A DNA stretch of 64,000 nt from Lineus longissimus (GCF_910592395.1 NC_088315.1:14737808-14801807), one strand, 5' to 3'. Numbered from the stretch's first letter, positions 51,388 to 62,993 are shown. The notes: generated by a model not told the origin, from the sequence alone. A program made the numbers and translations.

Positions 51388-51890
51388 GCGGATTACACCC
51401 AGATACAATATTTGGCATAATTGAAAGTATATACCCCTCACAATTTTTGTTTGGCCTTTTCCATAATGGTGCTACAACCTTCACCTTATCTTTAATCAGA
51501 TGTTGTACCTTACGTTTGATTTGCATTCGTGATCGTTGATTTAAGGTATGGTAGTTTTCAACAACTTTCTCAATATCAGCCTTTTGTGGCACCCTTTCAT
51601 TTAGAATGCAAAGCTAAAAGCATTCTTTATTATGCCTATGTCAGCATTCGACCATTTGACCCAGACCTTTTTACTCAGCATCTTTTTCATAGCCTGTGGC
51701 TTTGGGAGGGTCGTTTTAGGCAGTTTTGGCACTACTAATTAAGCTATCATTTTCAGAGTCAGTGCTTGTCTCAGAAGAATCTTCTTTATAATCCTCATCA
51801 ACCACCGAGTCTTTACGCGTATCATCGCTTAGACTGTAGGTTGGTGTCTTTATACTCTTACCTTTTGGGTTTTGGCTGATGCCACTCATA
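51388..51890 (-). pseudogene. Partial duplicate of the Myb/SANT terminal exon
   Basis: About 500 bp matching 54411-54905 in the same orientation: ADIEKVVENY near 51540, the acidic Asp/Glu/Ser stretch, and the same 3' flank (ggcggatta, tttggcataattgaaag). Stops and indels interrupt it, so it is a decayed tandem copy of the last exon of the recombinase-like gene. Confidence 0.8.
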
Positions 51891-52451
51891 GCCACACTTT
51901 GCTGACAGGATTTTGTGTCTAGAAAACCCCATTAAAAATTCTAATTAATCCATCTAATTAATCCATTGAATGACAGGATTTTGTGGGAGGTAAAAACCCG
52001 CTTTATAAAAAAAGTGTTTTAGAATAAATGTCGTTCAAAGAATAACCGTGTCTAATGATACACCAAACTTCAGAATGTAATATAACGCATGCATATGTAG
52101 CGCTGAGTATTACTCAGCTAAAACAAAGGATACATTTTCTGGTCAATGGTCCAGAAGAACCATGATGCTTCTCGATGATGATGATTATAATTAGCCTGGC
52201 ACCCTATTTCAAAATGTAGATACTAATTTCATCTAGCTTTAAAAAAGTATTAAATCAATTCAAAAAATAATAGTCATCTCCTAATCAAAAAGGCAATTTC
52301 ATGTAAAATGCAAACAGTGAGAGAGCAGTTGATTTCTTTCCTGGAGCCCATTATAATACATTGTTTTGGAAATGTCCGCTAACATTGAATACACTGTTAT
52401 ATGATATATATTGCCAAAATATCTTACACTCTGACACAAACATATTTAGAA

Positions 52452-53174
52452 TTAAAGATTTTGCAATGGTGATCTTTCAAAACCACCATAATACGGGTTA
52501 GAATAACCGCTCTCGTCACTGTAAAACATCTGACGCATTCTTTCAGACTGGTACTTTGAACATGTTTTGCATTTGCAGTGGGGTTGACATTTTGTTACAA
52601 ACCATTCATTGTGTCGTTTTGCATTTCGGTACTTTTGCTTAAAGTTGCGGTAACTGGGGCTAACACTTTTACATAAAGATGTCGGCAACTTGCACTTTCT
52701 GAAAAGATTTTCTACGGTGTCACAATAGTTGCTGCACAGAAGAGTATGCATCACTTTAAGATATGGCGCCATTTGTCCATTTTGAATTATAGGCATTAAA
52801 TCACTAACTATTGACTCTTCTAACTGAAGATAACATATGATCTCTACAGTGAGATATAGCAAATTGTCATGAATCGGAATGGTAGTACCTTTATTCAGGC
52901 ATGATATAAGACACTGAAATGCCTTCATATCAAATCGTTCGAAATTAAAATGAGAACATTTCCTTTTCAATAACATTCGAACTGCATTATCAGATGTGAC
53001 TAAAACATTGTGAGCTATGGTGGGGGGCTCAATGGTAATAGCACCATTGTCACCAAAGCTGAACACAAGCATATTTTCCATGTCTGGAACCTGTTTGATT
53101 TCTCTAAATTTCTCAATTATCCCGCATTCCCGCCCCCAGAGCCAGGAAAATATGCTTGTGCTGACAATAACCAA
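52452..53174 (-). CDS. BTB/POZ-like hypothetical protein
   Basis: 240 residues. NMLVFSFGDNGAITIEPPTI, DNAVRMLLKRKCSHFNFERF, CLISCLNKGTTIPIHDNLLY and LTVEIICYLQLEESIVSDLM have the spacing of a diverged BTB domain (strand and helix pattern, FxxxLxxG-like block). The C-terminus has a Cys cluster (CQPHCKCKTCSKYQ). BTB domains mediate dimerisation and cullin-3 binding. The match is by pattern only. The frame reads beyond the first Met, so an upstream exon is possible. Confidence 0.35.
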   Translation of the reverse strand: MVIVSTSIFSWLWGRECGIIEKFREIKQVPDMENMLVFSFGDNGAITIEPPTIAHNVLVTSDNAVRMLLKRKCSHFNFERFDMKAFQCLISCLNKGTTIPIHDNLLYLTVEIICYLQLEESIVSDLMPIIQNGQMAPYLKVMHTLLCSNYCDTVENLFRKCKLPTSLCKSVSPSYRNFKQKYRNAKRHNEWFVTKCQPHCKCKTCSKYQSERMRQMFYSDESGYSNPYYGGFERSPLQNL

Positions 53175-53251
53175 TGCAGTTCACTGTGCATACAGAAATA
53201 ATGAAAATAACTACAGAAAAGACATACACGTCAGAGATGTCCACCTAGCTC

Positions 53252-53812
53252 ATGAGTCGAATTCGATCACGGTTTCATGAGCAAGGTGTCGACAATATAC
53301 TCGAGAGAACTCGAATTCTATCACGGTTTCATGCCTTTAAAGAAACTATGTTTGGACGGATTTCCGTCACGAACAATACAACTTTCTTTGGCATGACTAA
53401 ACGATTAAACCCCAGTGAAAATGTTCATACTCTAGACTATCTCAGGGATGTCCACCTAGCTCGTGAGCAAGGTGTCGACAATATACTCGAGAGAACTCGA
53501 ATTCTATCACGGTTTCATGCCTTTAAAGAAACTATGTTTGGACGGATTGCCGTCACGAACAATGCAACTTTTATTGGCATGACTAAACGATTAAACCCCA
53601 GTGAAAATGTTCATACTCTAGACTATCTCAGGGATGTCCACCAAGCTCGTGAGCAAGGTGTCGACAATACACTCGAGAGAACTCGAATTCTATCACGGTT
53701 TCATGCCTTTAAAGAAACTATGTTTGGGCGGATTGCCGTCACGAACAATGCAACTTTCTTTGGCATGACTGAAAGATGGCAAAATACCAACAGTAGTCGG
53801 ATTCATAAGTAA
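53252..53812 (+). repeat. 186-bp tandem repeat, 2.7 copies, open in one frame
   Basis: Copies begin at 53279, 53465 and 53651 with exact 186-bp (62-codon) spacing. The plus-strand frame through them is open for 186 residues, with repeated units EQGVDNILERTRILSRFHAF and KETMFGRIAVTNNATFFGMT. The period is a multiple of three, so coding is possible, but no family is recognised and the three units are too similar to test selection by eye. A MITE starts in the last repeat. Confidence 0.8.
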
Positions 53813-54308
53813 ATGTCACTGCCCTTTCGGGTCACTGTGCAAAACCTACTGGGCCGATTTCTTCAAAGTTTGTTTTTTCTTGAATATAATTTCGGGACCC
53901 AACACAATTTTCAGGTTAGAGATTTGCAAATCACGAAGAAAAAAATTGTCAACTTTGGAGCCCTTGGCCATTTTGGGGTAGGCCTGGACGGGCCCGATTT
54001 TTTTTTTAATGGATAGTTCCAAATGAAACTTGGCACCTTTGAAGATACACACGAAAAAAAAATTAACCTGAATGTGTCTGCAAAATGCATCCAGAAACAA
54101 GCAGTACAGAGGCGAAAATGTAAAAATCAATGCACTACGTCAATGTACACCAATACATACAAAAGAATTATTTCGTAACCATGGTTACTGAAATATGAAA
54201 ATCCTCTTGGGTCTCGAAATTAGATTCAAAACCAAACTTTGAAGAAATCGGCCCAGTAGTTTTGCACAGTGACCCAAAATGGCAGTGACATTTACTTATG
54301 CATCCGAC
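53796..54308. mobile_element. ~513-bp MITE with ~95-bp TIRs, TA duplication
   Basis: gtcggattcataagtaaatg at the left and its inverse at the right (catttacttatgcatccgac), followed by a shared cactg and gggccgatttcttcaaagtt block. Flanked by TA on both sides. Internally AT-rich, no ORF of note. Confidence 0.88.
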
Positions 54309-54458
54309 TATAGACCAACTGGGAATCGATCTAGTTTTATGCATTCAAAGTAGCAAACATTTGGAAGGGGATTGAACTTAAGTGAAAATCATGATACAGC
54401 ACATGTTAGGCGGATTACCACCACAGACAATATTTTGGCATAATTGAAAGTATATCCC

Positions 54459-55093
54459 TCACAATCTTTGCTTGGCCTTTTCCATAATGGTGCTAGTAAC
54501 CTTCATCTTATTTTTAATCAGGTGTTGTACCTTACTTTTGATTTGCATCCACGATCGTTGCTTTAAGGTAGGGTAGTTTTCAACAACTTTCTCAATATCA
54601 GCCTTTCGTGGCACCCTTTCATTTAGAATGCAGCGCTTAAAAGCATTTTGTATTATGCCTATGTCAGTATTCGACCATTTTACCCAGACCTTTTTACTGG
54701 GAATCTTTTTCTGAGCCTGTGGCTTTGGGAGGACCTTTTTAGGCAGTTTTGGCACTACTAAGCTGTCATTCCCAGAGTCAGTGCTTGTTTCAGACGATTC
54801 TTCTTTATAATCTTCATCAATCGTCGAGTCATCACGCGTATCATCATCGCTTAGATTATAAGTTGGTGTCTTTATACTCTTACGTTTTGGGTGACGCCAC
54901 TCTTTGCCACCCTCAGCCTTCGAGTCGCTGCTGTTAATCGAAGTATCTGGTGATTCATGAGTTTCTGCACCTCTCTTTACAACTTTCTTATTTGGCTTTA
55001 ATGGTTTTTGCTTTCGTGTCTTTTTCCCCTCTCCGTCACCTTTGGGTCCAGCTTGGTCGTCGTCACTCTCATGCTGAGCTGGCATATTAATAT
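54459..55093 (-). CDS. Recombinase-like gene, last exon: acidic linker and Myb/SANT-like domain
   Basis: Acceptor ttacatttcag before 55093. Encodes MPAQHESDDDQAGPKG, basic nuclear-localisation-type runs (KKTRKQKPLKPNKKVVKRG), a Ser/Asp/Glu-rich linker, and a C-terminal ~65-residue domain (KKVWVKWSNTDIGIIQNAFK with later LKQRSWMQIKSKVQHLIKN) with the Trp and helix spacing of Myb/SANT-like DNA-binding domains. Stop at 54459. A similar C-terminus occurs in the fish and cnidarian relatives I recall. A decayed copy is at 51388. Confidence 0.65.
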
Positions 55094-55346
55094 CTGAAAT
55101 GTAACAAATATTATTTTGTAGAGATGGCTAGATCAGAATTATCGACATTTGAGTGGATGTGGTAGCATCATCGACATTTGCGTTGTTGCAGCTGTAGAAT
55201 TTATAAAACGTTTTACATATTTACATGTTGAACGATACATTGGTGTGTTCAAAGTTGTGTTGTTGTTGCTGTTGTTGTAAGGGGAAAATAACTTGATCAT
55301 TACATCAGTCATTAAGTAACTGAAGAAAAATCCGGTCTGAACTCAC

Positions 55347-55542
55347 CATCAATGTGAATATCATTTAGGGACTTCCCCTGGAAATTTCCCGCTGTCCCGT
55401 TTTCAATTGCTAACAGCACCTTCGACACCTTTGCCATCTCAATCGTTGATTCATGTAGCCTATACGAATCCTTGTGCACCTCTACAGTGTGGCCCAGGTG
55501 ATTCCCCAACCACTCAAGTTCACCAGGCTTCAAACCAAGTAT
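55347..55542 (-). CDS. Recombinase-like gene, exon with LGH and catalytic Tyr
   Basis: Between acceptor tttttcag and donor GATG/GTGAGT. Encodes ILGLKPGELEWLGNHLGHTV then EVHKDSYRLHESTIEMAKVS. LGH followed 9 residues later by Tyr is the box II His and nucleophile arrangement of tyrosine recombinases. Phase 0 at the 5' side and phase 1 at the 3' side, matching its neighbours. Confidence 0.75.
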
Positions 55543-56054
55543 CTGAAAAAACAGATGGGATAATCATTTGCATTAGCATGCTAAGATGGTTAAGAAATGG
55601 GAAAGTGTTCGTAGTATGCTATATTTTGGGAGAGTTGACTAACGAAACAGCAATATGCGTGGTCCGCAAATGAACCATAATACAAAAGCAGTGTGATGTG
55701 CATGGGGGGGGGGGGCAATACGATTTTAACGGTAGGCATTATATCGTTAAACACTGATAAAATAAACCCCAGTATTTTGATGCTGCAAGCATTTAAATCC
55801 CCAGTATTTTGATGCAACCACTTAAATCTCAATGTCAGAGGTTCAAATCCCCTTCAACTCAATTGCAGATAATCACATGCTAACCAAGAACTCCACCAAA
55901 ATGTTCGTCCATTCTAACTTTTCTCTTCTGTTATTGGAATGTCTGTTCAAGTGAAATCCATGATTTATGATTATTTACGATTTATGACAAGTATTTTCTC
56001 AATTGTCCATTACACACGTTATTCCAGTGACCTCCTATTTTAAATCTTCCTTAC

Positions 56055-56147
56055 CTGGGTTACTGTCGCGGTGTATTTTCTTAGTCGAGTTGTCGAAATG
56101 AGATCCGGTCTTGTACACTCTGCGTCCTTGGCAAATCGATTGAGAAC
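56055..56147 (-). CDS. Recombinase-like gene, exon with RLRK box
   Basis: 93-bp exon, 31 codons, between acceptor atttacag and donor CAG/GTAAGG. Encodes VLNRFAKDAECTRPDLISTT then RLRKYTATVTQ. The TRLRK stretch aligns with the HxxR box of tyrosine recombinases, with Thr in place of His and the Arg kept. Confidence 0.75.
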
Positions 56148-56583
56148 CTGTAAATAGGTAGGAGGGTTTTATATCCCGACCTCAACCGTGAAGAAGTTAC
56201 CTCTTGACTAAGCAGGCAAAGAGAAGGGGGTCCCACGTCTAGTTTCAGGGGTCAAAACGGAGCCCGTAGAACGTGACGTACGGTTCATGAGAGTAGTGGA
56301 GGCACGAAAAAAAGGTTCTCCCTGCAAAAGGGCTAATGTGAAGAGACTTGGAAGAAGAAAAAATCTGCAAGTCTTTTTTCAGGGCCTTGGTGGTGCTCAT
56401 TCATGGGTGTTACAATGATGGCATCAACGGAATGCGCATATAGCTTCCACTTCCAGTTTTACCTCACTTGTCTCATAAGTTTTTGTCAGGATTTTTAATT
56501 GATCAGGGAACGTTAAAATGGAACAATGTCTTCGATCAGAATACTGTTCCCCTTTAACATCTTCTCGAACTGATGCAACCTAC

Positions 56584-56755
56584 CTTCCAGGGGGATAGAT
56601 ATGAATTAGACCCAGGCACGGCAAAGAAATATTGGCCTGCCACGTTGCATTGAGATCGTTTCTCCACCAACAATTCCATCGGTCTAACCCATTCTGGTTT
56701 GAGAAGCAAAGGGACCTTTCTGTTTCTCTTGCCTGGTAACTGCACCATGTCCAGG
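56584..56755 (-). CDS. Recombinase-like gene, exon with KRNRKVPLLL
   Basis: 172-bp exon between acceptor tatttcag and donor AAG/GTAGGT. Encodes LDMVQLPGKRNRKVPLLLKP and AGQYFFAVPGSNSYLSPWK. Corresponds to the beta-sheet region of the recombinase catalytic domain, where a Lys normally sits on a beta hairpin. Joins the next exon in phase 0 and the large exon by completing a Ser codon. Confidence 0.7.
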
Positions 56756-56936
56756 CTGAAATATGAATAAGTACCGATATTTCAACCACCTTAAATGGGA
56801 CGAAGATGACATACCACACCCTTGTGCAATGGGATTTTCAGACTTAGCTTTCAATCACTCGTTTAAAGTCCACAAAACGTTTCCTCAATAGCCGTCTAAT
56901 TGTTATTGTGTATAAAATAAATTAAGACCCACTTAC

Positions 56937-58287
56937 CTTTCCAAGAGTCTTTGCTCCAACTGGGAGAGGGAGAGAAGTATATCTTCATTTCTATTTTCCT
57001 TCCAGTTTGGTCTGTTCGTGAAACAACCAACGACCATTTTTGCCACTTCCCCTCCTCGCCTTTTGTTGAACAAGGTAACGATGGAGAAGATACCTTCCGA
57101 CAGTCTTCTCCACGAATTCTCAGAAGGGGATTTCCTCAGCTCATCTTCCAAAACAACAATACTTCTGTCAAGAAATGTTCGAAGCTTAAGCAAGTCCGCT
57201 GTCACTGGAATTAACTCTACTTTATTGTATTTCTTTTCTTTGAGGCTTTGGAGCGCGTGTGACGAAACCAGTTCTGTCCATTCAGCATTGAAAAGTTGGA
57301 GAAATACGTGTGCTTCATCCGATTTGTCCTTGTCCATGGTTCTCAATCCGATGCCATGTTTGATGAGCGCACATTTTTTAAGCGAGTGGCCCAGTTGTAG
57401 TCCGATTGATGGAGTGTTCAGAAGGCTCACCCCCGCCATTGTTGTTTCTTTGCTAACACAACAAAGATTTCGGGTAGCCTTGACAGCAGAATCAAAGTGT
57501 TCTCCGCAAATTATTTCAGATAGACCGATGAATGGATTGTCCCTAAGTTGACGAAACTCCTGCAAGAATCTCCCAAGAAGGCGCAAACGTTGTGTTATGA
57601 CTTTTTGTCTCTTCACACCAATTTTGTTCAACAAAATTGCCCCCAGCTTCAGTATTAATGTGTCCTTTTTTATGATCGTTTTCACCACATTACTTCTCAT
57701 CGGACTGATTATAACACTGTGTAGATCGGCAAAGTCAGCCGAGTTAGGGTCTCTTCCTGTTGTTGCAGCATCAAGAAAGATACGACTTTGAATTTTAATC
57801 GAGTGTCCCTTGTATCCGTTGGCGTTTTTGTCATTGTCGTCATCCTCATCCTCGTCATCACCATCGTCACCATCGTCATCTCGACTGTCATCATCATTAC
57901 CACTTGATTTGGTGTTGAATTGGCAAACCCTTGCATGTCTCCATGCTTCATCTTCGTGAAGAAATGCAAGACAATGGATGCAAGGAATATATTCATTGGC
58001 ATCTCGATGCTGTATTGGACGTCTTGCTACGATGAGTTCGCCTTCACCCTTTTGTAAAATCTTTACATTATGGTTGAAGTTTCCCTTTAACCTTATACGT
58101 TCCACTTCCTTCAGTTTAGTTTGCTTGTCAGTCAAATTGAAAATTCGAGCGACCTCAACCTCATCAACATGGCATTTTTCTAAATGCCTCGGGAACTTTG
58201 CCTTCAATTCACCACAGTAGAAACACGCCTGCCGTCTGTCATAGGGCCGATTTCCACCGTCCTTTTTCTGGTATGTTGGAACAGTCA
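56937..58287 (-). CDS. Recombinase-like gene, large exon: two zinc motifs and box I Arg
   Basis: ~450 codons from acceptor ttttctttcag to donor AAAG/GTAAGT. Begins TVPTYQKKDGGNRPYDRRQA, then CFYCGELKAKFPRHLEKCH (CxxC...HxxxxCH) and a second motif CIHCLAFLHEDEAWRHARVC. An Asp-rich tract (57845-57890) follows, then a helical core-binding-type region (LGRFLQEFRQLRDNPFIGLS) and, near the 3' end, TLFNKRRGGEVAKMVVG, which aligns with box I (Arg) of tyrosine recombinases. I recall the same architecture in fish, cnidarian and echinoderm proteins of unknown function. Confidence 0.75.
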
Positions 58288-58614
58288 CTGAAAGAAAATG
58301 GAACAATTTCAATATGGAGTACTTAGAATATTTAAGGTGGAGTCACGTGGTTCCTTAATTCGTAGTGCAGGTGATGCATCAGAATATGCATATTTTTCTA
58401 GTGATGGAAGTTAGTCAGTACTAAGATGATGTTGGAACATGAACGGTCACATCTTGTTCACTGCCTACTATGGTGCAGTTGCATTGAACGATGAACGTAC
58501 CATTTAATTTCACTCGTTGACAAATTTGTGGTGGCGCTGCTGCTGCTACTATACGTGAAATATGTTGTCTGAAATATAATTTGAAATCGGTCTGTACAAA
58601 TTGTGTACCAACCT

Positions 58615-58829
58615 GATGGAAACTTCGAAGGCAGTCGCTTTGGTGATTTGTCCATTTCGAGTTTTCCAGATGTTATGGCACCCTTCTCTTCCACAGATGA
58701 ATGGCGTCTACCATTAGTATCAAAACTGCCTTCCGAACAGGCTTCCGCCCTCAAATGGTCTAAATGGCTGACATTGACAAATAGTTCCGGGGCCAGGCAT
58801 GGTTGTTTGTCATCATCCTTGAAAGAAAT
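58615..58829 (-). CDS. Recombinase-like gene, upstream exon
   Basis: Open between acceptor tgtag at 58830 and donor CAG/GTTGGT. Encodes PISFKDDDKQPCLAPELFVN followed by VSHLDHLRAEACSEGSFDTN and ends KRLPSKFPS. No domain recognised. Assigned to this gene by position and splice sites only. Confidence 0.5.
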
Positions 58830-59069
58830 AGGCCTACAATGCATGATTCAGTAACTACCGAAAAACAAGAAAATGTCCGCATATCACTGTGTGGACTCAA
58901 TGTTTTTATTTTGAGTAGATCGAATGCCACAGTATAACATCGGTGAAGTACACCTCAATTATCAATGATAGGACCAGTCATGTAGACTCATGTGCATGTG
59001 TACTGAGGACGTTCTCTTGTGTTGGGTCTGCATAGCTAAATGAAAAGTCCAGGTCTTCACATTGTGGTA

Positions 59070-59331
59070 GTTTCATTTAGGTTTTCTCCCCCCCCCCCCT
59101 GCGGCCCCTCGGCCACAACTTCCTTCACGTCACTGTTGCCCATCCCACTACTGTTATCCAACTCGAACATGCAATGAAAAATGTTTGAATTTACTTTGTT
59201 TGTGCTTTTTTTCCTTTCTTCCTTGGTTGTGGTGCTAATACTAATACCATCCTCTCCCTTGGATATGGTGCTGACATCATCTTCAGACATATCATCATAG
59301 CATGGTGCCTCAGACGCATTGCATTTGTTCT
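59070..59331 (-). CDS. Recombinase-like gene, acidic exon
   Basis: Acceptor attttgcag before 59331. Encodes NKCNASEAPCYDDMSEDDVS and a Lys/Thr-rich section. The 3' boundary is unclear: a poly-C tract (59086-59099) disturbs the frame and only a weak GT donor follows. Low-complexity, no domain. Confidence 0.4.
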
Positions 59332-59570
59332 GCAAAATGTCATTAAAGATGACTAGATGGATTTTCTATGTAAATATTTCATGAAAGCTCCGAGAAAAGG
59401 TAGCAAAATAATTGAATTGGTGACAAGTTTTGGAAAGACATTGGGGAGATTCACTACTACCAACCCGAAGCACTGACTGCTCATGTGGGGGGGGGGGGGT
59501 TAGTTAGCACCCCGACCCACTAAAATGCCTTTGAGAGATGAACGAATGTCCATAGTTACACGTTACACTT

Positions 59571-59967
59571 ACAGTCAAATGGGTCAAACTCATCTGGACT
59601 CACCAAGTCGGTGTTAATGTATCCATCTTTCCTGGGTGGGTTGCTGCATTCCTCTTCAAATACATCATCACTTAACTCATCATCACTTGATTCATCTCGA
59701 TCTATTTCTCCCCTGGTCGTATCATCAAAGGAATCTTGGGTGTTTTCCCCTCTGGACCCGGGCTCGCTATCGTCTTCATCTACCACTTCCATTGAGGTTG
59801 AATTACTACCATCATCAACCGAACATTCCATCATTGCATATATGCAACCTTCATTATCTGGAGATCGATGAACATAGTCCTCCGCGGCTGAACTTTCACT
59901 TATTACTTGGCTATTACAATCAAGTTGTTGTTCAATGACAGCTGGTATAGGAGTTCGCTCAGCCTGC
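59571..59967 (-). CDS. Recombinase-like gene, acidic exon
   Basis: Acceptor tgttttgcag before 59967, donor GACT/GTAAGT. Encodes AERTPIPAVIEQQLDCNSQV, a Ser/Asp/Glu-rich tract (RDESSDDELSDDVFEEE) and ends VSPDEFDPFDC. Probably a disordered linker. Confidence 0.5.
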
Positions 59968-60271
59968 AAAACATGAAAAATGAATATAAAAGTTGATACA
60001 GTAGGAAATAATCGCCAATCTGGTCCTACCCTTCACCCCTTCATTGAAATCCGATCACGACTTTGTCAATGAAATGCTAGCATAACAAGACCAAACCATC
60101 ATGCAGACACATTGTGAGTGTGGCATTGTCACTACTTTTTAAGCGCCAGCATTATCATAATCCCCTGAGAACTCTTGATTGATCAACAACGAGGCCAGCA
60201 ATTAAGTATTAGGTTGGTTAACCAGTGAAATGTTCACTCCAAAAACGACATGGGAAGAGGAGGGGCTAACC

Positions 60272-60584
60272 TGCATAGTTTTATCCTTTTCCTCTGCCAT
60301 GAATGAGTTGACGATATCTTCTAACAACCCTTGACTTGATTTCACATCTCTGCTCATTTCGTCATCGGCACAGCCATATCCCTCTGTAAACGAGGATGAT
60401 GTATCCGCATCATTTTCCATGATGATTGAACTGGTACCATTTCCTATCAACTCTGTGATATGGCCACCTTCATTTTGTGGTTGGTGCGCCTCCTCTGAAA
60501 AGTTAAGACTGCTTGGTTCCATGTGATTGCCTGGATGAGTTGACGGGGTAGATGTGACAACTGGCATGACTTGATGATCATCCT
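60272..60584 (-). CDS. Recombinase-like gene, linker exon
   Basis: Acceptor ctttaacag, donor CAG/GTTAGC. Encodes DDHQVMPVVTSTPSTHPGNH and DDEMSRDVKSSQGLLEDIVN. No domain recognised. Confidence 0.45.
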
Positions 60585-60829
60585 GTTAAAGTGAAGATGG
60601 AAAAGCATGATTTGATGCTAATCCTGGTCAAAATGACAAGAGTTATGGTAATGGAACTTGGGTCACTTGCCTCCTTTTGTAACACCTTGCTTTCTTTTCC
60701 GAAGCTAGTGTTGACAGAAGTTGGGGACAGTGATCTGAACGTACTGAGGGAGTTGTTGGACCCAAGGGCCATTGTTTGTGGTTTGCTTTATCGTACACTG
60801 ATAGAAAGGTTCCTATTTTGGATACTCAC

Positions 60830-60918
60830 CTCAAAATCAAATAGGCTATCTGGGCTAAGAGGAAGAACCAGACTCTCAGGGGTGAGGGGAAGCAGCATGG
60901 AATGCAGGAGGGCGTTAT
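60830..60918 (-). CDS. Recombinase-like gene, small exon
   Basis: 89-bp exon between acceptor atttcttccag and donor GAG/GTGAGT. Encodes NALLHSMLLPLTPESLVLPL then SPDSLFDFE. Assigned by splice sites and position. Confidence 0.45.
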
Positions 60919-61200
60919 CTGGAAGAAATATTTGCAAAATCATATTTAGTTTGTTCGCAAAAGCATAGTGGTGTTCTAAATCGTTTTTACCCCCGCCCAT
61001 GACATTCACTATGAATTCCTTATGTAGATCTGTGATTACTTTGCAGCAGTTCAGCAAAATTTCCCAAGAATACCTGTCGAAGGGCTACTGACTATTCATG
61101 CAACCTATGAAAGTCATCAGTACCTAGCAATAAAGTCACCATAACGACTCTGGTTGGAAATGCATTAGATAAGAAGTGTTAGGCAAGACAATAACTGTAC

Positions 61201-62085
61201 CTTTGGTATCTTCGCCTTCGGTTTCCTTGTCTCCTCTGCACATTCCATTTTGGCCAACCCCAGGTTTCGTGTTTCCAGGTATTCCTGATCGTTCATCTCC
61301 TGCTATTGTTGTTCCTTGGTCTACTTCTTCATTATGATCTACGTCCAGGTTTTGACCTCTTCCAAAACTTTCGTTTCCTGTTGCACTCATCCCATCAGCC
61401 AGCAAGGAATCATCACTGATTATAACCACATCTTTCTCATCAAGAGATGTTTCACTGAATAAAAAAACACCTTCCTCATCAAGAGATGTTTCAATGTCAT
61501 CATCTTTGATAATCATCGTGTCCGAGGCTTCGTCTTCCCCAATACCATACTCTCCAGTCTCCTCGCTTTCTCCCGCAGGGCAGACATTGCTTTGTTCCTC
61601 AACCACTTCCCCTGTCCGATGTAGCTCATCCTTCTCATCATCAGACGTGGCATATTCGATATATTTTTCCATGTCAGCATCACTTTCACAACTGTAGTGA
61701 TATTCCATGACCTCATTTGCATGAATTACATTACCACTGACTTCGTCGTTTACATCTCCATAATAATGAGTTACCTCCTTGGCATCTGCATCGCTGTCTT
61801 CAACCAACTCCTCAACCGGCTGTAACTCATCACTGCAAATTATTCCGTCCGACTTTTTGCCTTCTTTAGCTTCAGGCCTTTTTTCATCTCTGTACTTATC
61901 AGCCTCATGTAGCCCATCTCCTTGGTTTTTGTGAACAAACGGGGATACTTGGCTCTGTACCGTGGGAGGCATACTTTGGGTTTCTCCCAATGGAACCGTG
62001 CCTTGTGCTGAGCTGGCTCCAATATAGGTATTTTTCCTTTCGATAGCATTACTGGTCTGTTTGGGTGGTGGTCTGACCTTTTTAC
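61201..62085 (-). CDS. Recombinase-like gene, duplicated exon A (long form)
   Basis: 885 bp, 295 codons, acceptor ttttcattacag, donor AAG/GTACAG. Starts GKKVRPPPKQTSNAIERKNT like exon B at 62763-62993, and shares QSMPPTVQSQVSPFV. It then continues with ~220 acidic residues (SDADAKEVTHYYGDVNDEVS, twice ETSLDE). Both paralogues start with the same bases after an identical acceptor, which indicates tandem exon duplication. Confidence 0.6.
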
Positions 62086-62762
62086 CTGTAATGAATTTTC
62101 ATGTGTTTATGAATACCAGGGAACGACCGATACTGCATGTAATCGCAACGATGCTGCTGAGAGATGATATTGATGAGGTGAGGTGAGAGTGATATTTCAA
62201 TTCGATGGTCTATCGTGTATATGCTTTAACGCGCATGAAGACTGATATGAGAATAGTCGAAAATGTAATTGGGGTTAAATTCATTCCCTCGAATTTCAAA
62301 GCTAATATCATCAACTACATAGGTGTTCATTATTTCTCCGTTTAGAAAAGAAGAGGTTGTTTATCTTTCGGTATCACTTGTTTATGCCGAATTATGATCG
62401 AAGAATTCATTTGACTAAAACAGTGGTTTCCATATTCACGGCAAAGTGATTAGAATAAACAAAGAGTGAACCGCAATGTATATTTCTTAGGTTGCGCAAC
62501 TTCTGTACACCCTGATGCCAGAGAATGCTGAGGAGTGTGGATCCGAGCAATCGGGACCTCATTCTATGATGATATACTTTCTCTTTTCTTAAAACTTTTG
62601 GAAATGTGTAGGAAGCAGTCCACTGTTTTGCATAGGCTGGGTTGCAGTTCTTCCGTCAATTGAATGTGAGTGTGTGATTGATTGAAAGGGCTGATTATAT
62701 CATTAAGTAAGATGATTTATCAAACAAGTCAATGACATTTAGCAAAATATTGCTCTACTCAC

Positions 62763-62993
62763 GTTTCCTAGCTTGCACAACAGCTGGTGTGCGAAACGCC
62801 ACGGGGACCTGAGTAGTTTCACTGTGACCTGTAGGCATTGTAACAAACGGGGTTACTTGGCTCTGTGCCGTGGGAGGCATACTTTGGGATTCTTGCAATT
62901 GAGCCATGCCTTGTGCTGAGCTGGCTCCGATATGGGTCTTTTGCCTTTCGATAGCCATACTGGTCTGGTTGGGTGGTGGTCTGACCTTTTTAC
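62763..62993 (-). CDS. Recombinase-like gene, duplicated exon B (short form)
   Basis: 231 bp, 77 codons, acceptor attcattacag, donor AAAC/GTGAGT. Encodes GKKVRPPPNQTSMAIERQKT, IGASSAQGMAQLQESQSMPP and ends PAVVQARKR. Length divisible by three, so skipping or including it preserves the frame. Confidence 0.6.
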
